Counted from the stretch's first letter, positions 26,950 to 38,889 are shown. The stretch: 56,642 bases of DNA from Noviherbaspirillum aridicola (GCF_019656455.1 NZ_BPMK01000023.1:1-56642); one strand, 5' to 3'. Notes: a model not told the origin generated them from the sequence alone. Made by a program: numbers and translations.

Positions 26950-27168
26950 ATATGAGCTTTTTTTATGTGAGCGAAATCAACGACTTAATGTTTGTTTTTC
27001 GCGATGCGGAACGATTTCCCTCAAAATGAAATAGGCGCGTGCTGCCCTGCGCTATAAATTTTCCGCATTGTGAAAGGAGAAAACCGGGTAATGAAATCCG
27101 TCCGGACATCGGACGGGTCGCGGGGGCGGGGTGGAGGCTGCGGCGCCCGCTGGGCGCCGCCAGGCAGG
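26950..27168. other. Non-coding remainder between aceA and rraA
   Basis: No convincing gene. An AT-rich stretch (26950-27075) includes T runs and, at about 27050-27080, the segment TATAAATTTTCCGCATTGTGAAAGGAG, which looks like a plus-strand promoter, operator and ribosome binding site with no matching gene after it. Two inverted repeats follow: CCGTCCG/CGGACGG (27098-27116) and GCGGCGCCC/GGGCGCCGC (27140-27160). These lie just after the rraA stop on its strand and may form a terminator structure, though there is no clear T run. Confidence 0.5.
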
Positions 27169-27663
27169 TCAGGCGAGCTTTTCGGCGGCGACGAGAACGC
27201 CGTCCGCGTCGGCATAGATCCAGTCGCCGGGGCGGATCGCCACGCCGGCAATGGTGACGCGCAGGTCGGCATCGCCGGCGCCCTTGCGCACGCTGCGCTG
27301 CGGATGCGTGGCCAGCGCCCTCACCCCGATATCGCAGGCATTGATTTCTTCCGAATCCCGGATGCAGCCATTGACGACGATGCCGGCCCATCCGTTCTTT
27401 TCCGCGAGCACGCCGAGGTTGCCGCCCACCAGCGCGCAGCGCAGGCTGCCGCCGCCGTCGACCACCAGCACCTGGCCATTGCCGGGCGTCTCGAGCGTGG
27501 ACCGGACGAGAACGTTGTCTTCGAACACCTTGAGCGTCTTCGCGGGACCCGAGAAGGACACGCGCTTTCCGTAAATCTGGAACAGCGGCGGCAGCACGTG
27601 CAACGTGCCGGCGGCCAGCTTGTCTTCGTTCGCATCGCAGATGTCGCAGGTGGCAAAGCTCAT
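27169..27663 (-). CDS. rraA: RraA-family protein (RNase E regulator or HMG/oxaloacetate aldolase)
   Basis: 164 aa. The family core [25 protein letters not shown] (79-103) is present with R102 and D103. In RraA-like proteins this pocket binds divalent metal and oxaloacetate-type substrates in 4-hydroxy-4-methyl-2-oxoglutarate aldolases; in E. coli RraA the same fold inhibits RNase E. The sequence alone does not separate the two roles, but length and N-terminus ([19 protein letters not shown]) match proteins usually named RraA. It is 102 bp from the MFS gene, with that gene's terminator in between. Confidence 0.88.
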   Translation of the reverse strand: MSFATCDICDANEDKLAAGTLHVLPPLFQIYGKRVSFSGPAKTLKVFEDNVLVRSTLETPGNGQVLVVDGGGSLRCALVGGNLGVLAEKNGWAGIVVNGCIRDSEEINACDIGVRALATHPQRSVRKGAGDADLRVTIAGVAIRPGDWIYADADGVLVAAEKLA

Positions 27664-27714
27664 CGGGATCTCCGTGGTCGAGTGGTCAGAAAAGCAGGAT
27701 TGTAAGCGACGCGC

Positions 27715-27744
27715 AAAAAACGAAGGCCGGCATGCGCCGGCCTT
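27715..27744 (-). terminator. Terminator after the MFS transporter gene
   Basis: The minus strand has AAGGCCGGC, loop GCAT, GCCGGCCTT, CG and then TTTTTT (complement of 27715-27720), 22 bp after the MFS stop. Confidence 0.9.
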
Positions 27745-27765
27745 GCGATGCGGGTGTGCCGCCCT

Positions 27766-28989
27766 TCAGGCGGGCGCCCTGGCCGCGGCGCTGCGGCTGC
27801 CGACACTGACCGCGGTAAGGATGGCGAGACACTGGAAGAGGCCGATGCCGGCGAAGACCATGCCGGCCTGGCCGACGTCCATCAGTGCGCCGAACAGCAG
27901 CGGCGCCAGCGACAGGCCGATGTCGAGCCCCGAATACACTACGCCGTAGACCCTGCCCGTCGCGCTCTTCGGCGCCGCCGCGCGAATGAGCAGATCGCGC
28001 GAGGGACCGGCGACACCGGCGCCGAAACCGATCGCCCCCATCAGGGCAAGCGCAAGCCAGGCGGGCGTGGCGCCGCTGGCGACCACCAGCGCGAACGCGC
28101 CGGCCGCCGTGAAGGCGATCGCGATCGTGCGGTCATGGCGGCTGGTCTTCGCGGCAAGGAAGCCGCCCCACACCATGCCGGCGGCGGAGGCCAGCATGTA
28201 GGCGGTGTAGCCGGCGGTGGCCTGGGCGAGCGAGACGCCGTACAGCGCCCGCAGCGCCGACGCCGAAAAGCTTTGTATGCCGCCCAGGGCCAGCGCGGTG
28301 ATCAGAAAGAAGGCGAAGCACATCCATACCGCCGGCAGCGCCATGAACGCCAGCAGATGGCCGCCGCCGCCATCGCGTTGCGGGCTTCGCACCACCGCGG
28401 CCTGTTCGCTCTCGAGCAACCGGCGGCAGACGAGCAGCAGCGCCAGCACCGTAAAGGGAATGAATGCGGCTGCCAGCAGCGCCGACCGCCAGCCCCAGAC
28501 CTGCGCGATCCCGGCGAGGAAGATGGGCGCGGCGGCCCAGCCGAGGTTGCCCGAGATGCCGTGCAACGAGAAGGCGTGGCCGAGGCGAGGCTGCGAGACG
28601 CGGCGGTTGAGCAGCGTGAAGTCGGCGGGATGAAAGACGCTGTTGCCCATGCCCGCGAGCAGCGAGCCGGCCATCAGCATCGGATAGCTCTGCGCCTGCG
28701 ACAGCACCAGCGCCGCCACCCCGAGCAGCGCGATGCCGCAGAAGAGCACGAGCCTCGGTCCGACCCGGTCGACGACGAATCCGGCAAGCGCCTGGCCCAC
28801 ACCCGACACCACGAAGAACACGGTCATCAGAAAGCCGAGCTGGGCGTAGGACAGTGCGAAATCCTGCTTCAGCCATGGGAACAGAGGCGCCAGGATCAGG
28901 TGGAAGAAGTGCGAGACGCCATGGGCAAGGCCCACCAGGCCAATGACCTGTGCGTCCTGACGGACGGGAGAAATGGCAGCAACCGACAT
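27766..28989 (-). CDS. MFS transporter
   Basis: 407 aa, about 12 hydrophobic segments. The N-terminal part, HGVSHFFHLILAPLFPWLKQDF, then a conserved loop DRVGPR after segment 2, is the standard MFS pattern; the HFFHLILAPLFPWLK start recalls the fosmidomycin-resistance/drug-efflux branch, but the substrate is not predictable. It is divergent from an AraC-type regulator gene with only 62 bp between the starts, suggesting control by that regulator. A terminator follows. Confidence 0.9.
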   Translation of the reverse strand: MSVAAISPVRQDAQVIGLVGLAHGVSHFFHLILAPLFPWLKQDFALSYAQLGFLMTVFFVVSGVGQALAGFVVDRVGPRLVLFCGIALLGVAALVLSQAQSYPMLMAGSLLAGMGNSVFHPADFTLLNRRVSQPRLGHAFSLHGISGNLGWAAAPIFLAGIAQVWGWRSALLAAAFIPFTVLALLLVCRRLLESEQAAVVRSPQRDGGGGHLLAFMALPAVWMCFAFFLITALALGGIQSFSASALRALYGVSLAQATAGYTAYMLASAAGMVWGGFLAAKTSRHDRTIAIAFTAAGAFALVVASGATPAWLALALMGAIGFGAGVAGPSRDLLIRAAAPKSATGRVYGVVYSGLDIGLSLAPLLFGALMDVGQAGMVFAGIGLFQCLAILTAVSVGSRSAAARAPA

Positions 28990-29051
28990 GTGTCACCCGG
29001 AGAAAGTCGCGATGACTGGAGTGTAGGCAAAGTCATCACGTCTGTTTTAAG

Positions 29052-29879
29052 ATGAATCGCCATTTTTTATCGCATTTCTGCCAAGCGCCCATGCCCGTCC
29101 AGCCCGTCCGCCATACCCGGCCCAATCTTCCCGGGCGCTCCCCCTCCTCCGAGCGGCCGGTCCGGGTCGTGGCGCGCGATCTCGCCGCCGCGGAACTGCT
29201 TGCCGCGCATTCGCACGAATGGGGGCAGATCACCTATGCGCTCGACGGCGTGATCCGGGTGACGGCGGCCGACACGACATGGATCGTGCCGCCGCAACGG
29301 GCGATATGGATTCCGCCGCACGCGGTGCACGAAGTCTCGACGCTGGAGCCGACCAGGCTGCGCGCGCTCTACATCCACGCGCGCGCGGCCCCCTTCGGCG
29401 GGCGCTGCGAAGTGCTGGAAGTCTCCACCCTGTTGCGCGAACTGGTGCTGGCGCTGGTGCAGAGCGATGCCGGGGACGCCCGCGAAGAACTGGTCATGCG
29501 GCTGATCCTGAATGAACTGCCGCGCCTGGCCACGCTCCCGATACGCGTGCCGCTGCCGCGCGACAAGCGGCTCAAGGCCTTGTGCGAGGCGCTGATCGCC
29601 GATCCCGCGCTGCCGCTGACCCTCGGTGCGTGGGCCGACCGGGTGGGCGCGTCGGAACGCACGCTGGCGCGCCTGTTCGAGAGGGAACTGGGCATGAGTT
29701 TCGGACAGTGGCGGCAGCAGGTGCGGCTGGCGCACGCGGCGCCGCTGATCGCGGCGGGCATGCCACTGTCGCAGGTGGCGGCCGAACTCGGCTATGCGAG
29801 TCAGTCGGCGTTTTCGGCGATGTTTCGGAAGACGTTTGGGAAGTCGCCCTCGGTGTTTTTTGGCGGTGCTACGGGTTGA
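29052..29879 (+). CDS. AraC-family transcriptional regulator
   Basis: 275 aa. An N-terminal cupin-like sensing region (about 35-125: HSHEWGQITYALDGVIRV, WIVPPQRAIWIPPHAVHEV) precedes the two C-terminal helix-turn-helix motifs (about 175-270), the second ending in AAELGYASQSAFSAMFRKTFGKSPSVFF. This layout matches small-molecule-sensing AraC regulators such as NimR, which in E. coli controls a divergent MFS efflux gene. The start could be the ATG at 29052 or the one at 29091; the first leaves a polar extension. It is divergent from the MFS gene, its likely target. Confidence 0.9.
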   Translation: MNRHFLSHFCQAPMPVQPVRHTRPNLPGRSPSSERPVRVVARDLAAAELLAAHSHEWGQITYALDGVIRVTAADTTWIVPPQRAIWIPPHAVHEVSTLEPTRLRALYIHARAAPFGGRCEVLEVSTLLRELVLALVQSDAGDAREELVMRLILNELPRLATLPIRVPLPRDKRLKALCEALIADPALPLTLGAWADRVGASERTLARLFERELGMSFGQWRQQVRLAHAAPLIAAGMPLSQVAAELGYASQSAFSAMFRKTFGKSPSVFFGGATG

Positions 29880-29930
29880 GTAGTGGGGTCTTGCGGGGCG
29901 TTTTGTTCTTTCTTCGGGCCGAGGCAGGCT

Positions 29931-29954
29931 GGGCCGGCACGGAGGCCGGCCCCA
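29931..29954. repeat. GC-rich inverted repeat between the AraC gene and clpB
   Basis: GGGCCGGC, six bases, GCCGGCCC forms an 8-bp stem between two convergent genes. No T run follows on either strand, so it is at best a weak terminator or a structured 3' end. Confidence 0.45.
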
Positions 29955-29984
29955 CTTGGGCTGCGGCGGGCCGGCCTGGCCGAA

Positions 29985-32579
<2,595 letters not shown>

Positions 32580-32606
32580 GGGTCCTCCGGGATTCAATTG
32601 CTACCG

Positions 32607-32634
32607 AAATAGGGGCGGCAAACCACTTTTCAAG
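32607..32634 (-). promoter_or_regulatory. Heat-shock (sigma-32) promoter of clpB
   Basis: On the minus strand CTTGAAA (complement of 32628-32634), 12 bases, then CCCCTATTT (complement of 32607-32615). The RpoH consensus is CTTGAAA, 11-16 bases, CCCCATnT, so the -35 box is perfect and the -10 box nearly so. The start codon is 28 bases downstream of the -10 element. Confidence 0.88.
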
Positions 32635-32708
32635 AAATCGCAATTGATTCTGGATACTTTGCGTGTCCGGCGGGATGGAACCAGATCAAGTTTTCCCGGA
32701 AAAACGGC

Positions 32709-33083
32709 TCAGTCGAACAGCACGCGCCAGGCGGCGGCGCCGGCGATGCAAAAGGCGATCGAGCCGACCAGGTGAAGCGCGGAATGGCCGAGCGCCCAGG
32801 CGTATTCGCCTCGCTGCAGGAGGCCCATGGCCTCGGCCGAAAAGGTGGAAAAGGTCGTCAGCCCGCCGAGCAGGCCAGTGACGATGAACAGCCGCCATTC
32901 CGGTGCGAGGCCGGGAGCGGCGGAGAAGAAGGCGAAGGCGCAGCCGGCGAGGAAGCCGCCGCCGAGATTGGCGGCCAGGGTGCCGACCGGCAGCGCAGGG
33001 TGCAGCGCGTTGAGCCAGAGGCCGAGGCCCCAGCGCAGCCAGGCGCCCAACGCCGCGCCGAGGCCGACGGCCAGGAAGCTCAT
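32709..33083 (-). CDS. crcB: Fluoride channel CrcB/Fluc
   Basis: 124 aa with four membrane segments. Family features are [17 protein letters not shown] near the start, the [14 protein letters not shown] segment with the pore asparagine, and [20 protein letters not shown] with the FSTFS motif that lines the fluoride path. It exports fluoride as a dual-topology dimer. The ATG at 33083 overlaps the moaE stop by 4 bases (ATGA), so it is translated from the molybdenum cofactor transcript. No fluoride riboswitch is visible, consistent with that placement. Confidence 0.94.
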   Translation of the reverse strand: MSFLAVGLGAALGAWLRWGLGLWLNALHPALPVGTLAANLGGGFLAGCAFAFFSAAPGLAPEWRLFIVTGLLGGLTTFSTFSAEAMGLLQRGEYAWALGHSALHLVGSIAFCIAGAAAWRVLFD

Positions 33084-33559
33084 TCCGGCTTGCCGGCGTT
33101 GCTGGAGGCGATGCCCCATTTCGCCAGCGCCCGGTCGTCCGACTCGCGGGCGTCGACCCAGCGCGCGCCGGCGGCACCGTGTTCCTTCTTCCAGAAGGGG
33201 GCGGCGGTCTTGAGGTAATCCATGATGAACTCGCAGGCGGCGAAGGCTTCGCCCCGGTGGGCGGAGAGCACGGCCACCAGCACGATCTGGTCCATCGGTT
33301 GCAGCGGGCCGACGCGGTGGATGACCAGCGCATCGATGATCTGCCACCGGCGGCCGGCCTCGGCGACGATGTCGTCGAGCGCCTTTTCGGTCATGCCGGG
33401 ATAGTGCTCGAGCTCCATCGCGCTCACGCCGGCGCCGTCGTTGATGTCGCGCACCGTGCCGACGAAGGCGGCCACCGCGCCCACGCCCGGGCGCCCGGCG
33501 CGCAGCGCCGCCACCTCGGCGCCGAGGTCGAAATCCTGGGTCTGTACCCGCACCGGCAT
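33080..33559 (-). CDS. moaE: Molybdopterin synthase large subunit MoaE
   Basis: 159 aa. It contains [55 protein letters not shown] and [13 protein letters not shown] with the active-site lysines. With MoaD thiocarboxylate it converts cyclic pyranopterin phosphate to molybdopterin. It begins 2 bp after the moaD stop and overlaps crcB at its end. Confidence 0.96.
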   Translation of the reverse strand: MPVRVQTQDFDLGAEVAALRAGRPGVGAVAAFVGTVRDINDGAGVSAMELEHYPGMTEKALDDIVAEAGRRWQIIDALVIHRVGPLQPMDQIVLVAVLSAHRGEAFAACEFIMDYLKTAAPFWKKEHGAAGARWVDARESDDRALAKWGIASSNAGKPE

Positions 33560-33561
33560 GA

Positions 33562-33828
33562 TCAGCCTCCGGTGACGGGCGGGAAGAAGGCGACTTCCCC
33601 GCCCTCGGCGACCGGCGTGTCGGCGCCGGTCATCTGCTGGTTGTAGGCCATGCGCAGCGCCCTGCCCTCGGCCAGGGCTTCGGCCCAGGCGCCGCCGCGG
33701 CGGACGAGCCAGGCGCGCACCTGGCCGACGGTGCGGACGTCGGCCGGCAGGCTCGCCTCTTCCTGGGCGGTGCCGACCGCTTCACGCACGCTGGCGAAAA
33801 AACGCAGGCGGATTTGCATCGTAGTCAT
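33562..33828 (-). CDS. moaD: Molybdopterin synthase sulfur carrier subunit MoaD
   Basis: 88 aa ubiquitin-fold protein ending in the obligatory Gly-Gly (FFPPVTGG), the site of thiocarboxylation. The N-terminus [16 protein letters not shown] is typical. The ATG at 33828 overlaps the moeA stop by 4 bases; an internal ATG at 33819 is the alternative start and matches the usual MoaD N-terminus slightly better. It works with MoaE, encoded 2 bp downstream. Confidence 0.95.
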   Translation of the reverse strand: MTTMQIRLRFFASVREAVGTAQEEASLPADVRTVGQVRAWLVRRGGAWAEALAEGRALRMAYNQQMTGADTPVAEGGEVAFFPPVTGG

Positions 33829-35054
33829 TGATTCAGTTCGGAAAACGGGATGAAGCGCACCAGGTCGCCACGGGCGATCGCTTGTCCCGGCGGACAATCG
33901 ATCAGGCCGCTGCCCCAGACCGCCGAGGTCAGGACCGCCGAGCCCTGGTTCGGGAACAGGTCGAGCCCGCCCTCTGCATTGACCTTGGCGCGCAGGAATT
34001 CGTTGCGGCGATCCGCCCTGGGCCAGTCGAAGTCGGCGCGCAGCATGAAGCTGTCCGGCATCACTTTGCCGACGCCCTGCAGGCGCAGCAGGAAGGGCCG
34101 CACGAAGAGCAGAAAGGTGACGAAGCTCGACACCGGGTTGCCGGGCAGGCCGAGGAAAAAGGCCGGCGGCTGGCCGGCACGGTCGACCTCGCCGAAAGCC
34201 AGCGGCTTGCCGGGCTTGATCGCGATCTGCCACATGTTGATCCGGCCTTCGGCTTCCACCGCCGGCCGGACGTGGTCTTCCTCGCCCACCGAGACGCCGC
34301 CGGAGGTGATGATGAGGTCGCTGTGCGCGGCCGCGTCGCGCAGCGCGGCGCGGGTGGCGTCCAGGGTGTCGGGCACGATGCCCAGGTCCAGCACCTCGCA
34401 GCCGAGCGACTGCAGCAGGCCGCGCAGAATGAAACGGTTGGAGTTGTAGATCGCGCCCGGCGCGAGCGGCTCGCCGGGCATCGCCAGTTCGTCGCCGGTG
34501 AAAAACACGGCGACGCGGGGGCGCCGCCTGACGGGCAGCACGGCGATGCCGACCGAGGCCGCCAGACCCAGTTCCTGGGCGCGCAGCCGGGTGCCGGCCG
34601 CCAGGATCACGCCGCCGGCGGCGATGTCCTCGCCGCGGCGGCGTATCCATTCGCCCGCCTGCGGGGCGTGGCGTATCGTGACTTCGCCGCTGTCGGCATG
34701 CGCTTCGCATTGCTCCTGCATCACCACCGCGTCCGCGCCTTCGGGGATCATCGCGCCGGTGAAGATGCGGGCCGCGGTACCGGGCTGCAGCGGCTGGCCG
34801 ACATGGCCGGCGGGGATGCGCTGGCTGACCGGCAACCGCGCGGCGCCGCCCGCGCAGTCGGCGCTGCGTACCGCGTAGCCGTCCATCTGGGTATTGTCGA
34901 GCGGCGGCACGTCGATGCGGGACACCTGGTCCTGCGCCAGCACGCGGCCCACCGCAAGTTCGGTGGGCACGATTTCTTCATCCGCGATCGTGCGCACGGC
35001 GGCCAGCAACTGCGCCAGCGCCTGTTCACGGGTCAGCATCGGCTTGTGTTCCAT
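33825..35054 (-). CDS. moeA: Molybdopterin molybdenumtransferase MoeA
   Basis: 409 aa. The diagnostic blocks are DVPPLDNTQMDGYAVR, GAMIPEGADAVVMQEQ, VAVFFTGDEL, ITSGGVSVGEEDHVRPAVE and FFLGLPGNPVSSFVTF. It inserts molybdenum into adenylated molybdopterin. It lies 17 bp after thrC and overlaps moaD, so it is in the thrC-moeA-moaD-moaE-crcB transcript; this joining of threonine synthase and moeA is common in Burkholderiales. Confidence 0.96.
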   Translation of the reverse strand: MEHKPMLTREQALAQLLAAVRTIADEEIVPTELAVGRVLAQDQVSRIDVPPLDNTQMDGYAVRSADCAGGAARLPVSQRIPAGHVGQPLQPGTAARIFTGAMIPEGADAVVMQEQCEAHADSGEVTIRHAPQAGEWIRRRGEDIAAGGVILAAGTRLRAQELGLAASVGIAVLPVRRRPRVAVFFTGDELAMPGEPLAPGAIYNSNRFILRGLLQSLGCEVLDLGIVPDTLDATRAALRDAAAHSDLIITSGGVSVGEEDHVRPAVEAEGRINMWQIAIKPGKPLAFGEVDRAGQPPAFFLGLPGNPVSSFVTFLLFVRPFLLRLQGVGKVMPDSFMLRADFDWPRADRRNEFLRAKVNAEGGLDLFPNQGSAVLTSAVWGSGLIDCPPGQAIARGDLVRFIPFSELNQ

Positions 35055-35071
35055 CGCGCCCCCTTCGCTGT

Positions 35072-36532
35072 CTACAGGCCGGTATGGCTGGCGATGTAGG
35101 CCTTCATCTTCTCGACGTCGGCATTCATCACTTCGAAACGTTGCGGCAGCGCCTCGATATTCTCGAAGCCGGCCGGCCGCTCGGCGTCGCGGCCGAGCGC
35201 CTCCCTGATGGTCTCGTTGAACTTGGCGGGCAGCGCGGTTTCGAGCACCAGCATGGGCACGCCCGGCTTGATGTGCTCGCGCGCGACCTTCACGCCGTCG
35301 GCGGTATGGGTGTCGATGGTGACGCCATAACGCTGGTGCACGTCGCGGATGGTCGCGATGCGGTCCGCATGCACCGACTTGCCGGACACGAAACCGTACT
35401 CGGCGACCTTGCGGAATTCATCGCCGTCGCTGCCTGGTTCGCCGGACAGGTCGAAGCCGCCCTCGGTCTCGACCTTGCGGAACAGCGCGGACAGGCGCTT
35501 CGCGTCGCGCCCGATCAGGTCATAGACGAAACGCTCGAAATTGGACGCCTTGCTGATGTCCATGCTCGGGCTGGTGGTGTGGTAGGTCTCGGCGGACTTG
35601 CGCACCCGGTAGACGCCGGTACGGAAGAATTCGTCGAGCACGTCGTTCTCATTGGTCGCCACCACCAGCTGGTCGATCGGCAGACCCATCATGCGGGCGA
35701 TGTGGCCGGCGCAGATGTTGCCGAAATTGCCGGACGGGACGGTGAACGAGACCTTCTGGTCATTGCTCGCGGTGGCCGCCAGATAGCCGCGGAAGTAGTA
35801 GACCACCTGGGCCACCACGCGCGCCCAGTTGATCGAGTTGACGGTGCCGATCTTGTGGCGTGCCTTGAAGGCGAGATCGTTGGAGACCGCCTTGACCATG
35901 TCCTGGCAGTCGTCGAACACGCCCTGCACCGCGATATTGAAGATGTTGGGGTCCTGCAGGCTGAACATCTGCGCTGTCTGGAAGGCGCTCATCTTGCGGT
36001 ACGGCGACAGCATGAAGACGCGGATGCCCTTCTTGCCGCGCATCGCGTACTCGGCCGCGCTGCCGGTGTCGCCGGAGGTGGCGCCGAAGATGTTGAGCTG
36101 GGCGTTCTGCCTGGCCAGCGCGTATTCGAACAGGTTGCCGAGCAGCTGCATCGCCATGTCCTTGAAGGCCAGCGTGGGGCCGTTGGACAATGCCTGCAGG
36201 ACGAGCTTTCCGCCGTCCCCGTCTTCCAGCACCCGCAGCGGCGTGATCTGCGCCGCATCCTCGCCGGCCCGCGCGTTGCGGTACACCTCGGCGGTATAGG
36301 TCTTGCGCGCCAGCTCGCGGAGATCGGCTTCGGGGATGTCGGTGGCGAACTTCTTCAGTACCTCGAAGGCGAGCCCGGCGTAGGACAGCCCGCGCCAGGC
36401 GTCGAGTTCGGCGCCGGAGACACGCGGATATTCGACCGGCAGATAGAGGCCGCCGTCCGGCGCCAGGCCGCCGAGCAGAATTTCAGAGAACGACTGGGCC
36501 GGCGCTTGACCGCGGGTGGAGACGTATTGCAT
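35072..36532 (-). CDS. thrC: Threonine synthase
   Basis: 486 aa. It starts MQYVSTRGQAPAQSFSEILLGGLAPDGGLYLP, the long-form threonine synthase N-terminus, and has the pyridoxal-phosphate lysine K124 in LAFKDMAMQLL, plus ATSGDTGSAA for phosphate binding. It converts O-phosphohomoserine to threonine. A gene for homoserine dehydrogenase lies on the same strand 3 kb upstream, but tdh and kbl, encoding threonine breakdown, lie in between (see findings). A TATAAT about 79 bases upstream of the start (complement of 36611-36616) may be its own -10 element. Confidence 0.96.
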   Translation of the reverse strand: MQYVSTRGQAPAQSFSEILLGGLAPDGGLYLPVEYPRVSGAELDAWRGLSYAGLAFEVLKKFATDIPEADLRELARKTYTAEVYRNARAGEDAAQITPLRVLEDGDGGKLVLQALSNGPTLAFKDMAMQLLGNLFEYALARQNAQLNIFGATSGDTGSAAEYAMRGKKGIRVFMLSPYRKMSAFQTAQMFSLQDPNIFNIAVQGVFDDCQDMVKAVSNDLAFKARHKIGTVNSINWARVVAQVVYYFRGYLAATASNDQKVSFTVPSGNFGNICAGHIARMMGLPIDQLVVATNENDVLDEFFRTGVYRVRKSAETYHTTSPSMDISKASNFERFVYDLIGRDAKRLSALFRKVETEGGFDLSGEPGSDGDEFRKVAEYGFVSGKSVHADRIATIRDVHQRYGVTIDTHTADGVKVAREHIKPGVPMLVLETALPAKFNETIREALGRDAERPAGFENIEALPQRFEVMNADVEKMKAYIASHTGL

Positions 36533-36610
36533 GGGCGTTGACAGTTGGACAAGAGCGGCGGCCGGCCGTCCCGCGAAGACGGGCGGCAGAACGCCGGATG
36601 AAAAGGAAAC

Positions 36611-36616
36611 ATTATA
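36611..36616 (-). promoter_or_regulatory. Possible -10 element for thrC
   Basis: Perfect TATAAT on the minus strand, in the short gap between tdh and thrC. The region 17 bases further upstream has no good -35 match, so this is a weak to moderate promoter call. Confidence 0.4.
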
Positions 36617-36633
36617 ACTGTGCGCCCCTGCCC

Positions 36634-37602
36634 TCAGGCGGCATGGTGGCGCCTGTGCGCCGGCCGGAGGTTTTCCAGCATGTCGGCCGCCATCTGCTCC
36701 AGCCCGAAGCGCGCCTGCCAGCCCCAGTCTGCGCGCGCGCAGCTGTCGTCCAGGCTGTGCGGCCAGCTGTCGGCGATCGCCTGGCGGTGGTCCGGCTCAT
36801 AGGCCACGGCGAAGCGCGGCAGGTGACGGCGGATCGCTTCGGCCAGCTCGCGCGGGCTAAAGCTGACGCCCGCCACGTTGTAGCTGGAGCGTACCCGCAG
36901 CGTGTCGCCGGGCGCCTCCATCAGCATGATGGTCGCGCGGATGGCGTCGGGCATGTAGATCATCGGCAGTGTGGTGTCCGGGCCGAGATAGCAGCGATAG
37001 GTCTCGCCCGCCAGCGCGGCGTGGAAGATCGCGATCGCGTAGTCGGTGGTGCCACCGCCCGGCGGCGACTTGTGGCTGATGATGCCCGGGTAGCGGATGC
37101 TGCGCACATCCACGCCGTAGCGCTGGAAATAGTATTCGCACAGCCGCTCGCCCGCCTGCTTGCTGATTCCGTAGATGGTGGTCGGATCCATCACTGCCAG
37201 CTGGGGCGTGTCCACCGCCGGCGTGTGCGGGCCGAAGGCAGCGATCGAGGACGGCCAGAACACTTTCAGCGGCTTGCCCTCGGCGCCCCGTTCGCGTGCC
37301 AGTTCGAGCACGTTGAGCAAGCCGTTCATGTTGAGCGTCCACGCCTTGAGCGGTGCCTGCTCGCCGGTGACCGACAGCAGCGCCGCGAGCTGATAGACCT
37401 GCGTCACGCCGTGCTCCCTGACCACGCGTGCGAGCGCGGCGGTGTCGAGCACGTCCAGCCTTTCATAGCGGGCGGCGCCGAACAGGCTGCGCGGCGCGAC
37501 GTCGGTCGCGATCACATTGCCCGCACCGTGGCGCGCGGCCAGCGCGTCCACCAGTTCGCTGCCGATCTGGCCGTTGGCGCCTATCACCAGTATTTTCTCC
37601 AT
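36634..37602 (-). CDS. L-threonine 3-dehydrogenase, extended-SDR type
   Basis: 322 aa NAD-dependent enzyme of the sugar-epimerase-like extended SDR superfamily. NAD-binding GANGQIG (8-14), catalytic S118/S119 region (WPSSIAAFG), and YxxxK with Y144 and K148 (YGISK) are intact. The layout matches short-chain threonine dehydrogenases such as that of Cupriavidus necator, which oxidise threonine to 2-amino-3-ketobutyrate. The kbl gene 10 bp upstream encodes the next enzyme, which strongly supports this substrate over a nucleotide sugar. This type is unrelated to the zinc-dependent Tdh of E. coli. Confidence 0.88.
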   Translation of the reverse strand: MEKILVIGANGQIGSELVDALAARHGAGNVIATDVAPRSLFGAARYERLDVLDTAALARVVREHGVTQVYQLAALLSVTGEQAPLKAWTLNMNGLLNVLELARERGAEGKPLKVFWPSSIAAFGPHTPAVDTPQLAVMDPTTIYGISKQAGERLCEYYFQRYGVDVRSIRYPGIISHKSPPGGGTTDYAIAIFHAALAGETYRCYLGPDTTLPMIYMPDAIRATIMLMEAPGDTLRVRSSYNVAGVSFSPRELAEAIRRHLPRFAVAYEPDHRQAIADSWPHSLDDSCARADWGWQARFGLEQMAADMLENLRPAHRRHHAA

Positions 37603-37612
37603 CGCCGCCTCC

Positions 37613-38821
37613 TTACTTTCCGATCAGGCCGAGTTCGCGGCCGGCCTGGGCGAAGGCTGCCAGCGCCCGCTCCAGCTGTTCCCGGCTGTGCGCCGCGGAC
37701 AGCTGCACCCTCACCCGCGCCTGCCCCATCGGCACCACCGGATAGAAGAAGCCGGTCACGAGCACGCCGAGTTCATACAGGCGTTGCGCGAAGCGCTGCG
37801 CCAGCGGCGCGTCGAACAGCATGACCGGCACCACGGGATGCGTGCCCGGCTTGATGGTGAAACCGAGCGCCGCGATCTGCTCGCGGAAGAAGGCGGTGTT
37901 GGCGTGCAGGCGGTCGCGCAGTTCGGTCGACGCGCGCAGCCTTTCCAGCACGGACAGCGAGGCGCCGGCGATGACGGGCGCCAGGGTATTGGAGAACAGG
38001 TAGGGCCGCGATTTCTGGCGCAGGGTTTCCACCACCTCGCGCCGCGCGGCGGTAAAGCCGCCCATCGCGCCGCCCAGCGCCTTGCCGAGCGTGCCGGTGA
38101 TGATGTCGACCCGTCCCATCACGCCATGATGCTCATGCGTGCCGCGCCCGGTTCTGCCCATGAAGCCGGTGGCGTGGCTGTCGTCGATCATGACCAGCGC
38201 GTCATAGCGGTCGGCGAGGTCGCAGATGCGGTCGAGCTGGGCGATCGTGCCGTCCATCGAGAACGCGCCGTCGGTGACGATCAGACGCTGGCGCTTGTCC
38301 TGCGCCGCCTGCAGCTGACGCTCCAGGTCGGCCATGTCGTTATGCGCGTAACGCATGCGCGCGGCCTTGCACAGGCGGATGCCATCGATGATGGAAGCGT
38401 GGTTGAGCGCGTCGGAAATGATGGCATCGTTCTCGTCGAACAGCGGTTCGAATACGCCGCCGTTGGCATCGAAGGCCGCCGCGTAGAGGATGCAGTCCTC
38501 CATGCCGAGGAAATCCGCCAGCGTACGCTCGAGCTGCTTGTGCACCGTCTGCGTGCCGCAGATGAAACGCACCGAGGACAGGCCATAGCCGTAGCGGTCG
38601 ATCGCGGCAATCGCGGCCTGCGCCATCTGCTCGTCCCCGGACAGGCCGAGATAATTGTTGGCGCACAGATTGAGCAGGCGGCTGCCGTCGTCGCAGACGA
38701 CTTCCGCCCCCTGGCGGGAGGCGAGCACGCGTTCCGCCTTGAAAAGCCCCTGTTCGCGCAGGTTCTCGAGATTGCCGGCCAGTGTCTGGTAGAAGCCGGC
38801 CCTGCTGGTGTTTGACGTCAT
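37613..38821 (-). CDS. kbl: Glycine C-acetyltransferase (2-amino-3-ketobutyrate CoA ligase)
   Basis: 402 aa, alpha-oxoamine synthase family. The pyridoxal-phosphate lysine is K247 in [43 protein letters not shown] and [11 protein letters not shown] are typical. It cleaves 2-amino-3-ketobutyrate with CoA to glycine and acetyl-CoA. GGAGAAAAC lies just before the ATG at 38821, so that start is preferred to an ATG 54 bases earlier. It is co-directional with tdh (10-bp gap) and divergent from an XRE-cupin regulator gene. Two palindromic sites lie in the 133-bp space between them. Confidence 0.95.
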   Translation of the reverse strand: MTSNTSRAGFYQTLAGNLENLREQGLFKAERVLASRQGAEVVCDDGSRLLNLCANNYLGLSGDEQMAQAAIAAIDRYGYGLSSVRFICGTQTVHKQLERTLADFLGMEDCILYAAAFDANGGVFEPLFDENDAIISDALNHASIIDGIRLCKAARMRYAHNDMADLERQLQAAQDKRQRLIVTDGAFSMDGTIAQLDRICDLADRYDALVMIDDSHATGFMGRTGRGTHEHHGVMGRVDIITGTLGKALGGAMGGFTAARREVVETLRQKSRPYLFSNTLAPVIAGASLSVLERLRASTELRDRLHANTAFFREQIAALGFTIKPGTHPVVPVMLFDAPLAQRFAQRLYELGVLVTGFFYPVVPMGQARVRVQLSAAHSREQLERALAAFAQAGRELGLIGK

Positions 38822-38889
38822 GTTTTCTCCACGGGCATCGCGGGCCGCCGGTCTTCTGTTAAGATCGTCGTTCATTAAACTGCCCGCTT

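Noticed and set aside
32580-33083. Fluoride riboswitch controlling crcB
   Set aside because: crcB overlaps moaE by four bases within a gene series, leaving no leader for a riboswitch.
36634-37602. UDP-glucose 4-epimerase or other nucleotide-sugar epimerase
   Set aside because: The fold is shared, but linkage to kbl and resemblance to short-chain threonine dehydrogenases favour threonine dehydrogenase.
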